DNA from: Ligilactobacillus salitolerans
GTDB lineage: Bacteria > Bacillota > Bacilli > Lactobacillales > Lactobacillaceae
NCBI RefSeq assembly: GCF_003864415.1
Contig: NZ_BFFP01000007.1
Location: 1-64,000 of the forward strand
Length of the DNA stretch: 64,000 nucleotides
Direction of reading: 5' to 3'
The notes beneath the pieces are model-generated. The model searched no databases, was not told the DNA's origin, and saw only the letters and a list, made by a program, of their open reading frames with translations. Of this stretch, positions 25,456 to 32,986 are shown one piece after another (position 1 is the first letter of the stretch; every line of letters begins with the position of its first letter). Both the position numbers and the translations under genes were made by a program.

Positions 25456-26439
25456 ATGAAAAATAAAAGCACCAGTTTAGCTAAAATGATTTTTTCGGTC
25501 TTAATTTTGGCCATAACTATGGTTCTAGGAAATGGGGTAATCAAAGCGGATACTTTGGAAAATATTATGGGCAGTCAAGCAGTGCCCAAAGAAAATCATA
25601 TTATTTCTTACGAACCCAAGATTTCTTCTAGCCAGGTCCAAAAAAGAAGCGCAATTGTGACCAATTATGCTTTCCATTCTAAGGTCCTTAAATTGGATTG
25701 GAATTATGATGTCTATTTACCTGCCGGCTATGATCCTAAAGCTGCTAAAAAATACCCGGTCATATACTTGCTGCACGGCTTTTTAAACAATCACGGCGAT
25801 ATGTGGAACAAGATGAATACGCAAAAAATGTTAAATCAAGTCCAGCAACGCACGGGTCAACCCATGATCGCCGTGTTTGTCGATGGGTTCAATAGCTGGT
25901 ATATTAACTCGCCTGATCCAGGCGGAATGCAGATGCAAACGGCGATCATCAATGATTTGATGCCGGATGTAGAAAAAAATTATCGAGTTTCCAAAAAAGC
26001 TTCTCAGACCGCTGTTGGCGGCTTGTCCATGGGAGGATATGGCGCTGCCAGGTTGGCGTTGAAGTACCCGAATGAATTTTCTTCGGTCATGGCTTATTCG
26101 CCGGCGATCTATCGGAAGGTCAGCGATCAAGATCAGGATACCTTGATTGCTTTTGCCAATAAGAAAGGCAAGGGTCTGGCCAAAAATTACAGGAAATATT
26201 ATCCGACCCGGCATTTCAAGCAAAAAGCTCAATCAGTGAAGTTTTACGTCGAAACCAGTCGTGATGATACGGTGGTCAATGTGAAAGATGTCTCCGCTTT
26301 TGTTAAGACTTTGAAAAAGAAGGACGTCTCCGTCAAATACCTGCAAGATTCTGGTTATGATCATGGCTGGGCTTTGTGGGACAAAACTTTCCCGCAAGGA
26401 TATCAGTGGGTCGCCCAGCAATTTGCCGATTCTAAATAG
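25456..26439 (+). CDS. Secreted alpha/beta-hydrolase, esterase D/antigen 85 type
   Basis: 327 residues with a signal peptide (KNKSTSLAKM, hydrophobic IFSVLILAITMVLG, end VIKA-DT). The hydrolase domain has the oxyanion loop VIYLLHGFLNNHGDM near 100, the nucleophile elbow GGLSMGGYGAA near 193, a late Asp in TSRDDTVVN and the catalytic His in YDHGWALWDKTF. This is the pattern of the S-formylglutathione hydrolase/antigen 85 esterase group. It probably removes acyl or feruloyl groups from external carbohydrates, in line with the secreted epimerase next to it; the substrate is inference. AGGGGG ribosome site. Confidence 0.8.
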   Translation: MKNKSTSLAKMIFSVLILAITMVLGNGVIKADTLENIMGSQAVPKENHIISYEPKISSSQVQKRSAIVTNYAFHSKVLKLDWNYDVYLPAGYDPKAAKKYPVIYLLHGFLNNHGDMWNKMNTQKMLNQVQQRTGQPMIAVFVDGFNSWYINSPDPGGMQMQTAIINDLMPDVEKNYRVSKKASQTAVGGLSMGGYGAARLALKYPNEFSSVMAYSPAIYRKVSDQDQDTLIAFANKKGKGLAKNYRKYYPTRHFKQKAQSVKFYVETSRDDTVVNVKDVSAFVKTLKKKDVSVKYLQDSGYDHGWALWDKTFPQGYQWVAQQFADSK

Positions 26440-26457
26440 TTAGCAAATGTTTTTAGC

Positions 26458-26503
26458 GAGGGTCAGTTTTTCGGAATGTAAACCGGAAACTGACTCTTTT
26501 TTA
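26458..26503 (+). terminator. Terminator of the esterase gene
   Basis: GGTCAGTTTTTCGG pairs with CCGGAAACTGACTC around GAATGTAAA... and is followed by six T, shortly after the esterase stop codon. Confidence 0.7.
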
Positions 26504-26560
26504 TGCTAAATTATTTACAACAGGAACATTTGTTCGTATAATAGGTATGAGGTGAGGATC

Positions 26561-26971
26561 ATGGTCTATAAAAAACCGTTGAAGTATAATCCAGATGATT
26601 TTAGTGAAGAAGCGATCCAGCATTTCTTTGATTATGAATATCAAGACCGGGGGATGCTCAAGTGGCAGGGCTTCTTTTTGTCTGACCACACGAGTGCTTT
26701 GAACCAGGAAAAAGATCAGCCGGCCGCCGAGCTTTTACCGCGGCAAAGCGCAGATGAGATCTCTAGCCGGTTGTTTCAGTCTTGGCAGAGCCGCCGGCCG
26801 GTCACCATTCAAATGCAGGAGATCGATGGCGACCAGGTGCCGCAAGAATTTCGCGGGGTCGTGGTCGGCTACTATGAAAATGAAGTCGGCTTAAAATTGG
26901 CGGAATCGGAAAAAACACTGCAGCTGCTGTTGGAAGAGATCCGCAATGTCAACATTGGTCAAAAAAGGTAG
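26561..26971 (+). CDS. YolD-like family protein
   Basis: 136 residues. The block DRGMLKWQGFFLSDHTSAL near residue 30 is the hallmark of the YolD-like family (DRGxxKWxxFxLxEH). The C-terminal half, FRGVVVGYYENEVGLKLAES with QLLLEEIRNV, forms the usual small beta domain. YolD proteins of Bacillus accompany Y-family polymerases; here no polymerase gene is adjacent, so the role is open. ATG 26561 was chosen because AGGTGAGG immediately precedes it. Single gene. Confidence 0.65.
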   Translation: MVYKKPLKYNPDDFSEEAIQHFFDYEYQDRGMLKWQGFFLSDHTSALNQEKDQPAAELLPRQSADEISSRLFQSWQSRRPVTIQMQEIDGDQVPQEFRGVVVGYYENEVGLKLAESEKTLQLLLEEIRNVNIGQKR

Positions 26972-27083
26972 ACCGATTTAAAATTAACCGTTTGCAAAAT
27001 TCTTTATTTGTTACTGATTGCCAAAATTATCAACTAAGAATATAATACAAATGTTAGTTAATTGGCTTTTTGGTTGGAGAAAT

Positions 27084-27157
27084 AAAGCAGACGCGATTAA
27101 GCTACATAAAAAATAGACCAATTTACAGGGAGGTGCCTTCCAAGTCTGCTTTTTTTG
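27084..27157 (+). promoter_or_regulatory. Leader hairpin/attenuator upstream of PTS EIIC gene
   Basis: AAAGCAGAC pairs with GTCTGCTTT across ~51 bases and is followed by seven T, about 65 bp before the PTS gene start. The enclosed loop contains GGGAGGTGCCTTCC, itself able to fold. A terminator in a leader suggests conditional readthrough, as with antiterminator proteins of the LicT type, but I do not see the classic RAT sequence. The region 26972-27083 holds only an AT-rich promoter area. Confidence 0.45.
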
Positions 27158-27222
27158 CTAACCATCAGCCAACGATTTATTAGTTGATAACTAGGTCATT
27201 ATGCAAGAAAAGGGGAATTTTC

Positions 27223-28560
27223 ATGGCTGAAAAAAATTCAGGTTCAGGTTTTATTGAGAAACATTTGATGCCGGTCGCTATTAAGTTGAGTCAGTTTAAG
27301 CCGCTGATCGCCATTCGTGACGGGATCATCGTGGCGATGCCAATGATCATCATCGGCTCGTTCTTCATGATCGCCAATAGTTTTCCTATCCAGGGCTGGC
27401 CAGAATGGCTGGCTGCGACATCGTTTCATGGGGTCTCAGTTGCCGCTGTTTTAGCCAAGATCACAAATGGATCTTTTGGGATCATGGGCCTTTTGGGTTG
27501 TTATGGGGTCGCAGCGAGCTATGCCGACCAACATGGGACCGACAGTAAATCTGCCGGCGTGATCGCAATTGCGGCTTACTTTATCGTGACACCAAGTGTC
27601 ATGTCAGGCGACAAGGTGCCGCTGGAGGGGATGCCGTATGGTTACTTAGGCAGTAAGGGCCTGTTTATCGCCATCATTATTGGTCTGGTGACTGGCGGGA
27701 TCTTCCAGTGGTTCATTAACCACGATATTCGGATCAAAATGCCGGAAGCAGTTCCTCCGGCCGTGGCGGATAGTTTTAGTGCCTTGATCCCTGGAGCAGT
27801 GATCATCGCGTTATTTGGCGCAATTTACGCGCTCTTTTCTTGGACAGGCTGGGGCAGCGTGCATGACTTGGTCTTTAATCTCTTATCCAAACCATTGGGG
27901 CTGTTAGGTGATACCTTGTTAGGAACGATCTTAGCCGTTGGTTTAAACAGTCTCTTCTGGTTTGTTGGGATCCATGGTGCTAATGTGGTCAACAATATTA
28001 TTTCGCCGATCTGGCTGATGAACACCGGTGCCAATAAAGATTTGGCTGCTGCTGGTCATTTAGATCTGGCTCATCATGGACATATCATTACTCAACCGTT
28101 TATTGATAACTTTATTTTCATGGGCGGCGGGGGCGCTACGCTAGGACTAGTCCTTTCGATGGGGATCTTGGTGTTGTTACATCGTTCCAGCAAGCAGATC
28201 AAGATCTTGACCCCGCTGACATTAACGCCAGGGATCTTCAACATCAATGAACCAACAATGTTTGGTTTGCCAATCGTTTTGAACATGAACCTCTTGATCC
28301 CATTCATTGTTGTGCCAATGGTCAACGCTGTGGTGACCTATTTTGCAATGCGTTTTGAGTTGGTCCCGTTATGTACCGGAGCCGTGGTCCCGTGGACGAT
28401 GCCGCCGATCATTTCAGGCTTTTTGGCAACCAGCAGTCTAGCCGGGTCGGCCTTACAGATCGTCAACTTAGTGATCGACGTGGCAATTTACTTCCCATTC
28501 CTCTCATCCCTAAACAAGCAGTTCTTGTTAGAGGAAGCCGGCGAATTGGAAGAAAAATAA
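27223..28560 (+). CDS. PTS EIIC component, lactose/cellobiose family
   Basis: 445 residues with about ten membrane segments. The family signature FNINEPTMFGLPIVLN near residue 345 and the loop GIHGANVVNNIISPIW near 248 match CelB/LacE-type EIIC. The protein moves a beta-glucoside or related sugar across the membrane while EIIB phosphorylates it. No EIIA or EIIB gene is in the window, so it must borrow them. ATG 27223 follows AAAAGGGG. It forms an operon with the TIM-barrel protein 27 bp downstream and lies behind an attenuator-like leader. Confidence 0.85.
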   Translation: MAEKNSGSGFIEKHLMPVAIKLSQFKPLIAIRDGIIVAMPMIIIGSFFMIANSFPIQGWPEWLAATSFHGVSVAAVLAKITNGSFGIMGLLGCYGVAASYADQHGTDSKSAGVIAIAAYFIVTPSVMSGDKVPLEGMPYGYLGSKGLFIAIIIGLVTGGIFQWFINHDIRIKMPEAVPPAVADSFSALIPGAVIIALFGAIYALFSWTGWGSVHDLVFNLLSKPLGLLGDTLLGTILAVGLNSLFWFVGIHGANVVNNIISPIWLMNTGANKDLAAAGHLDLAHHGHIITQPFIDNFIFMGGGGATLGLVLSMGILVLLHRSSKQIKILTPLTLTPGIFNINEPTMFGLPIVLNMNLLIPFIVVPMVNAVVTYFAMRFELVPLCTGAVVPWTMPPIISGFLATSSLAGSALQIVNLVIDVAIYFPFLSSLNKQFLLEEAGELEEK

Positions 28561-28587
28561 TCCAGAACAGATGAAAGGAACTCAAAG

Positions 28588-29517
28588 ATGGTTAAAAGAT
28601 TGATCAGCGCGGATACGAGCGAAGTGCTCGCAATGAACGGCGCAAAACTAAAGCAAAGCATCAAAGCCAGTGAAGGACGCGTGATCGTGAGTGAAAATGT
28701 CGTTGTGCACGAGGCCTATGAAGGTCTGACGACTGCGGAATTGGCAGCAGCCTTTGGGGCGGACTTGATCTTGTTAAATGCTTTGGACGTTTTTGAGCCG
28801 GTGATCTTGGGTCTGTACCCAGGTGAGGCGACTTTGGAACAAGCCCAGCCGCGCCATGACAGAGAAAGCATTCACCGTTTGCAAAAATTAGTCGGTCGGC
28901 CGATTGGTGTCAACTTGGAGCCGGTCGACCCTGCTGCCAAAATGGCGGAAGATCGCCTGGAGATCCCTAAAGGACGCCAAGCCAGCGCGGCATCCTTGCA
29001 GGAGGCTGAAAAATTAGGCTTCAATTTTGTCGTTTTGACCGGTAATCCGGGGACTGGTGTGACTAACAAGCAGATCGCCGCAAACATTAAGGTGGCTAAA
29101 GAAAACTTCAGCGGACTGGTGATTGCCGGTAAGATGCACGGTGCCGGCGTGGCTGAACCGGTCGTCAGCGTGGATGCAGTGACTGAATTTTTGGCGGCGG
29201 GTGCTGATGTGATCTTAGTGCCGGCAGTCGGTACGGTCCCAGGGTTGAACGAGCAGCAGCTAACGGAAATCGTTGAGCTTGCTCATCAGCACGATGCACT
29301 GGTGATGAGTACGATCGGGACCAGCCAGGAAGGCTCTGGCGCCAGCTTTTTGGAAAATATTGCGATTCGCAATAAGATCTGCGGAGTTGACATGCAGCAT
29401 ATCGGCGATGCAGCCTGGGGGATCCAATCACCATTTGAAAATATTTATCCCCTGAGCAAAGCCATTCGGGGCGAGAGACACACGGTGCAAAGAATGGCCC
29501 GGTCGATCAACCGCTAA
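28588..29517 (+). CDS. TIM-barrel protein of unknown function linked to a PTS
   Basis: 309 residues with the alternating pattern of a beta/alpha barrel: GADLILLNALDVFEP near 55, IGVNLEPVDP near 105, FNFVVLTGNPGTGVTN near 145, LVIAGKMHGAGV near 175, GADVILVPAVGTVPG near 200, and GVDMQHIGDAAWG near 270. No catalytic signature I can name. Similar proteins are found beside PTS EIIC genes, which suggests metabolism of the imported sugar phosphate, but this is inference. An AAAGGAA site precedes ATG and a terminator follows. Confidence 0.6.
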   Translation: MVKRLISADTSEVLAMNGAKLKQSIKASEGRVIVSENVVVHEAYEGLTTAELAAAFGADLILLNALDVFEPVILGLYPGEATLEQAQPRHDRESIHRLQKLVGRPIGVNLEPVDPAAKMAEDRLEIPKGRQASAASLQEAEKLGFNFVVLTGNPGTGVTNKQIAANIKVAKENFSGLVIAGKMHGAGVAEPVVSVDAVTEFLAAGADVILVPAVGTVPGLNEQQLTEIVELAHQHDALVMSTIGTSQEGSGASFLENIAIRNKICGVDMQHIGDAAWGIQSPFENIYPLSKAIRGERHTVQRMARSINR

Positions 29518-29536
29518 AATTGGCTCTACTTTAAAC

Positions 29537-29583
29537 AAACGGCTCTCAGATTCTCCAAAAGAGAAAGTGCGAGCCGTTTTTTT
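29537..29583 (+). terminator. Terminator of the PTS operon
   Basis: AAACGGCTC pairs with GAGCCGTTT, with an inner TCTC-CAAAA-GAGA hairpin, followed by seven T. Confidence 0.75.
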
Positions 29584-29602
29584 CATAGTCAAAATTTTCG
29601 CC

Positions 29603-29631
29603 TTGAGTATTCTGAATCCCTAAAGTATTCT
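29603..29631 (+). promoter_or_regulatory. Candidate promoter of the gene at 29673
   Basis: TTGAGT and TATTCT are separated by 17 bases and end about 40 bp before the TTG start codon. Confidence 0.4.
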
Positions 29632-29672
29632 ATCGGATAAGTGAAGAAATTTAAAAAAGGGATGCTGTTATA

Positions 29673-30017
29673 TTGAAAAAAGATTATCTTCAAACAATGG
29701 TGTATACTCAAGCTAGATCCTTAGATATTGTCCTTAAAAATATCCGCTTCAGTAAAGATGGAACGAAACTTATCATCTCGATAAAGAACTTATTCACATC
29801 TGTTGACAATATGCAAAAAGCCCTCAGAATAATGCAGCTTATAAATAATATCCTTGAACAATTTGGTTCTCCTCTGTATCATATGCAAGTATTTACAACC
29901 GAAAAAGCAGGGGCCGAGTTTGCCAATCAAATATACTTTTCTTTGGACTACTCTGCGTATGAATTAATTAACAAAAAAATATCTTTATTCACCGCAGGAA
30001 AAAGCACAGGGGAGTAA
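29673..30017 (+). CDS. Hypothetical protein
   Basis: 114 residues from a TTG start; the nearest ribosome-like site (AAGGGA) is about ten bases away, which is long. The sequence is mixed strand/helix, with LDIVLKNIRFSKDGTKLIIS, MQKALRIMQLINNILEQFG and ISLFTAGK. No membrane segment or signal peptide. I do not recognise the family. A candidate promoter precedes it and a hairpin with GGTCCATTA/TAATGGACC follows at 30047-30071. Confidence 0.5.
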   Translation: MKKDYLQTMVYTQARSLDIVLKNIRFSKDGTKLIISIKNLFTSVDNMQKALRIMQLINNILEQFGSPLYHMQVFTTEKAGAEFANQIYFSLDYSAYELINKKISLFTAGKSTGE

Positions 30018-30142
30018 TGTCTGTATTTTAGAGCTACAAAGTCGAGGGTCCATTAGTGAGTAATGGACCTTGCCAAAGGTTGATTTACCAGCCTTTTTAT
30101 TTGACACCAAGAAATGAGAGGCAAAAAGAACCAAAAACTATT

Positions 30143-30172
30143 AAAATCGCCCCTAAAAAGGAGCGATTTTTT
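30143..30172 (+). terminator. Terminator-like hairpin
   Basis: AAAATCGC pairs with GCGATTTT around CCCTAAAAAGGA, followed by T. It ends two bases before the ATG of the degraded gene at 30174, where it would either stop the upstream transcript or hide that start. Confidence 0.6.
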
Positions 30173-30173
30173 C

Positions 30174-30590
30174 ATGGAACAAAAAGTTTTACCGATCAAA
30201 GATTCGAACATTTTAGCGATGGCCCAACAATGCTTATTAGAAGAATTTAAAGCCGTCGCCGTAACTACACCATTTTTCAGGTGAACAAAGCAACTCTATT
30301 ACGTGTCAGCGACATTCTCCGGCACAAACGGGCGGATTTTTGACGAGCAAGGAAACGTGCAGAAGAACACGTATCTCCACGACACCAAAACGGTTGCTCA
30401 CCGGCTTTACATGCAGTCCAATTACTTTGACATGCACCTCTTGATCAGAGCAGTTGAGTCTCTGACATTGGCTTATTGAGGCTTAGATCAAGTCAGTACT
30501 GAAGAAATGTTAGCTAATATGATTCTGGCTAAATACCAAAAAGGACCATCTAATCAACCTATTCTTGATCAGACAGCCCTAAATATCACT
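30174..30590 (+). pseudogene. Degraded gene with two in-frame TGA codons
   Basis: From ATG 30174 one frame reads MEQKVLPIKDSNILAMAQQC on to FFR, then TGA at 30282, then TKQLYYVSATFSGTNGRIFD to AVESLTLAY, a second TGA at 30477, and GLDQVSTEEMLANMILAKYQ to about 30590. The three segments look like one continuous protein of about 139 residues in which TGA stands where TGG (Trp) would fit. Beyond 30586 the frame runs antisense into the MATE gene, so the true end is probably lost. The family is not recognised. Gene decay is the simplest reading. Confidence 0.5.
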
Positions 30591-31928
30591 TATTTTCTAT
30601 CTTGTTATCATTATTGCTCTTTTTCATATGCAAATATAAAGACCAACCCAAAGCAAAAGTCAGCACATCTGCTAATGGCTGCGCCCAAATGATTCCGTTA
30701 TAGCCCCATACATTAACAGTTACTGCTAATACCAACCAGAGCAAAACACCTTGTCTTGTGATAGACATTAAAAAAGCACTAACTGCTTTATTTGCTGACT
30801 GGAAAACAGTTGTAAAGACTAAAATTACTCCAATAAGCGGCGTTGTAATGAGTAAGCAACGCAATATTGTAGTACCTTGCTTGATTATCGTTGGATCATG
30901 CATAAACAAACCAGTGATTTGCGGTGCCAAAAAAATTAAACCCCCCGCAACTAACACAGCAACAATTATTTCAATCAGTAAATCAAAGCGAATAATCCCA
31001 TAAAATCTTTTTTGTCTTGAGAACCGTAGTTATAGCCGATCAAGGGTTGGGCCCCGAAAGCAAAACCGATCATGAACAACATCACTACTAAGTAGATTTT
31101 AAGAGAAATACCTAACGCTGCCACTGGCTTAGCTCCATAAGGGGCTAAGTAATTGTTTAATAGCGCCGTCCCAAAACTTTGCATCAGATTAGTGATCGAG
31201 GCCGGTATTCCAATGGCAAAAAGTGGAATAATTGCTTTTAAATTAACTTTAGCTAAATCAGGTTTCACCTTTAAAACCTTGCCTTGGCGAATAGTATAAA
31301 ACGTTAAAATAATGGTGCTAATTAAATAGCCGACTACTGTCGCTAAGGCTGCTCCTCCGGCTCCTAAGCCAAAAATAAAAATAAAAAGCGGGTCTAAGAT
31401 GATTGTGATAACGACACCGCTGATCGTTCCTATCATAGATTGAACGGCTAATCCTTCTGTGCGCAGTAGATTGCCGGGAACTAATGATACTATAATTGCT
31501 CCGCCGCCTATGGCCATAATTCGATAAAATGCCGCAGCATGTTGATAAGTAGCATTAGTAGCTCCCATAAGTGCTAAAATTGATCGTTCAAATACAAGCA
31601 TAATAACTGCAACTATGACACTGAAAACAATTGCTGCATAAAAGCAAAAACTGCTAATTCTCGCGCTTTGCTTCTTATTACCTTCTCCTAACAAACGTGA
31701 AATTAACGCGCTGCCGCCGATCCCGAAAATATCACCAAAAGCTAACATTAACGAAAAAAGCGGGGTACAAATAGAAACGCCGGCTACCATATCAGCATTT
31801 TGTGTCTGTGAAACAAAAAAGGTATCAGCCAGATTATAGGCCATGCTAGCCACCATACTAAAGACAACTGGCAGGGCTAACTGAAAGTAAGCCTTATGGA
31901 TCGGTGCTTTCTCAAACAAATTATTCAT
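30586..31928 (-). pseudogene. MATE family efflux transporter, frameshifted
   Basis: The first part (30975-31928) holds about eight membrane segments and the MATE entry block FQLALPVVFSMVASMAYNLADTFF (shown in part elsewhere in the family) with GIGGSALISRLLGEGN. The second part (30586-30957 and further up in its frame) continues with GLIFLAPQITGLFMHDP and three to four more segments. Joining them needs a -1 slip, or one added A, at the A6 run whose complement is 31008-31013 (GAC AAA AAA GAT). The whole would be about 450 residues, the normal MATE length with twelve segments, exporting drugs or metabolites by cation antiport. As in the hydrolase at 150-1159, the shift is at A6, so a base-call error is possible. 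Confidence 0.75.
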
Positions 31929-32061
31929 TGCAACTGTTCCTTATAATTTTTTGAGACGCACGTTTCCGTGTGCTGATTTTTAATCTATTGAGCTTTTGGC
32001 TCGATCCCAATAAACACTAATATATCATAATATCGGCAAGTTAAAAGTAACGATTTGAACT

Positions 32062-32241
32062 TATAATAGATATGCTTAATGTTTTAGGTCCATTTGTTAT
32101 TAATAGCATGTTAAGTGTAAAGAAAAGGAACTATGCGTTAACAGAGCTCCCCCAAAAATTCTTTCAAAGACTGTAGTTAGTCTCAAAGACTGCGAATAGT
32201 CGCCCTCAATTTGCCAAGGTTTAAGAGGGCGGCTTTTTTTT
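32062..32241 (+). ncRNA. Possible small RNA between MATE and DUF3021 genes
   Basis: A strong plus-strand terminator (GTCGCCCTC with GAGGGCGGC, then eight T) ends at 32241, but no plus-strand gene lies upstream for over 1.5 kb. A TATAAT at 32062-32067 could be the -10 element of a transcript of about 170 nt; the -35 match is poor. The interval has a small AGACT-GTAGTT-AGTCT hairpin and no open frame with a ribosome site. This is the only content I see in 31929-32245. Confidence 0.35.
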
Positions 32242-32245
32242 GTTG

Positions 32246-32611
32246 TTACCAGTCAAAGATTTTTGCCAGCAGTAAAAATACGACCCACAGCACGGCACCA
32301 ACCACGAAGAAAATGAGCAGGACAAAGAGCGCGTCGCCGAAATTTCGAAGCGGAAACCAGCCGCTGAGCAATAAGACGGGGTAAACAGTCACCAGCATGA
32401 TCATAATGTGCAGCAGTGTTTGCTTGAAGAGGCTGAAACGTTCGATATTATAGATAACTGTTGCGGCGCCAACGAATAAAATAATGAGTGCTGTACAAAA
32501 GGTGCTCCAAGCGTCTGCGCTTTTGCCTTGGAAGTTCAATATTAAAGCGATGACGCTCATGATCACGAAAGGGATCCCGCCTCGCAGTAAACCTGAAAAT
32601 ATTAATTGCAT
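32246..32611 (-). CDS. DUF3021-like membrane protein
   Basis: 121 residues with four membrane helices: GGIPFVIMSVIALILNF, FCTALIILFVGAATVIY, LHIMIMLVTVYPVLLLSG and ALFVLLIFFVVGAVLWVVFLL. The helix order and the short YNIERFSLFKQT loop with GWFPLRN after helix 3 fit DUF3021. Such proteins often sit next to a LytTR regulator, but none is here. The ATG at 32611 has AGGAGG eight bases before; upstream in-frame codons lie inside the 42-bp repeat array and are not a real extension. The array directly borders the ribosome site. Confidence 0.65.
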   Translation of the reverse strand: MQLIFSGLLRGGIPFVIMSVIALILNFQGKSADAWSTFCTALIILFVGAATVIYNIERFSLFKQTLLHIMIMLVTVYPVLLLSGWFPLRNFGDALFVLLIFFVVGAVLWVVFLLLAKIFDW

Positions 32612-32630
32612 CTTGTTTTGCCTCCTTTTG

Positions 32631-32798
32631 GAAAGAGCAGTAATTGGCTGGTTTCTATGTAAAAGACCAACCGAAAGAGCAGCAATTGGTTGGTTTCTAA
32701 GTAAAAGACCAACCAAAAGAGCAGCAATTGGCTGGTCTTTAAGCCAAAGACCAACCGAAAGAGCAGCAATTGGCTGGTCTTTAAGTAAAAGACCAACC
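32631..32798 (-). repeat. Array of four 42-bp tandem units
   Basis: Units begin GAAAGAGCAG at 32631, 32673, 32715 and 32757, with a partial one at 32799. Each can fold as GGCTGGTCTTT/AAAGACCAACC. The array lies between the alcohol dehydrogenase terminator and the DUF3021 ribosome site. Long open frames through it are an effect of the 42-bp period. Confidence 0.85.
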
Positions 32799-32929
32799 GA
32801 AAGATGATTATCTGGCGCAGACTTTCAATGTGGTTGAACTATAGGAGCCGCAACTGGAAAACGGTTTCTCTTTTACTGGAATTATAGCATCAACCAGGCA
32901 GCAAACCGCACTGGTAACACTTAGACGGC

Positions 32930-32974
32930 AAAAAACAGCACTTCACTTTTTCTGGTCAGTGAAGTGCTGTTTTG
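32930..32974 (-). terminator. Terminator of the alcohol dehydrogenase gene at 32987
   Basis: AAAACAGCACTTCAC pairs with GTGAAGTGCTGTTTT; on the minus strand six T follow, just after the stop codon. Confidence 0.8.
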
Positions 32975-32986
32975 CTTGCGTATTAT

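Noticed and set aside
30174-30590. TGA read as Trp or selenocysteine
   Set aside because: All other genes in the window use the standard code with TGA as stop (for example deoxynucleoside and drm genes are read normally), and no selenocysteine insertion hairpin is evident. Decay is simpler.
32857-32870. cre-like GGAAAACGGTTTCT
   Set aside because: The first fixed base differs from the consensus and no clear promoter lies at a fitting distance.
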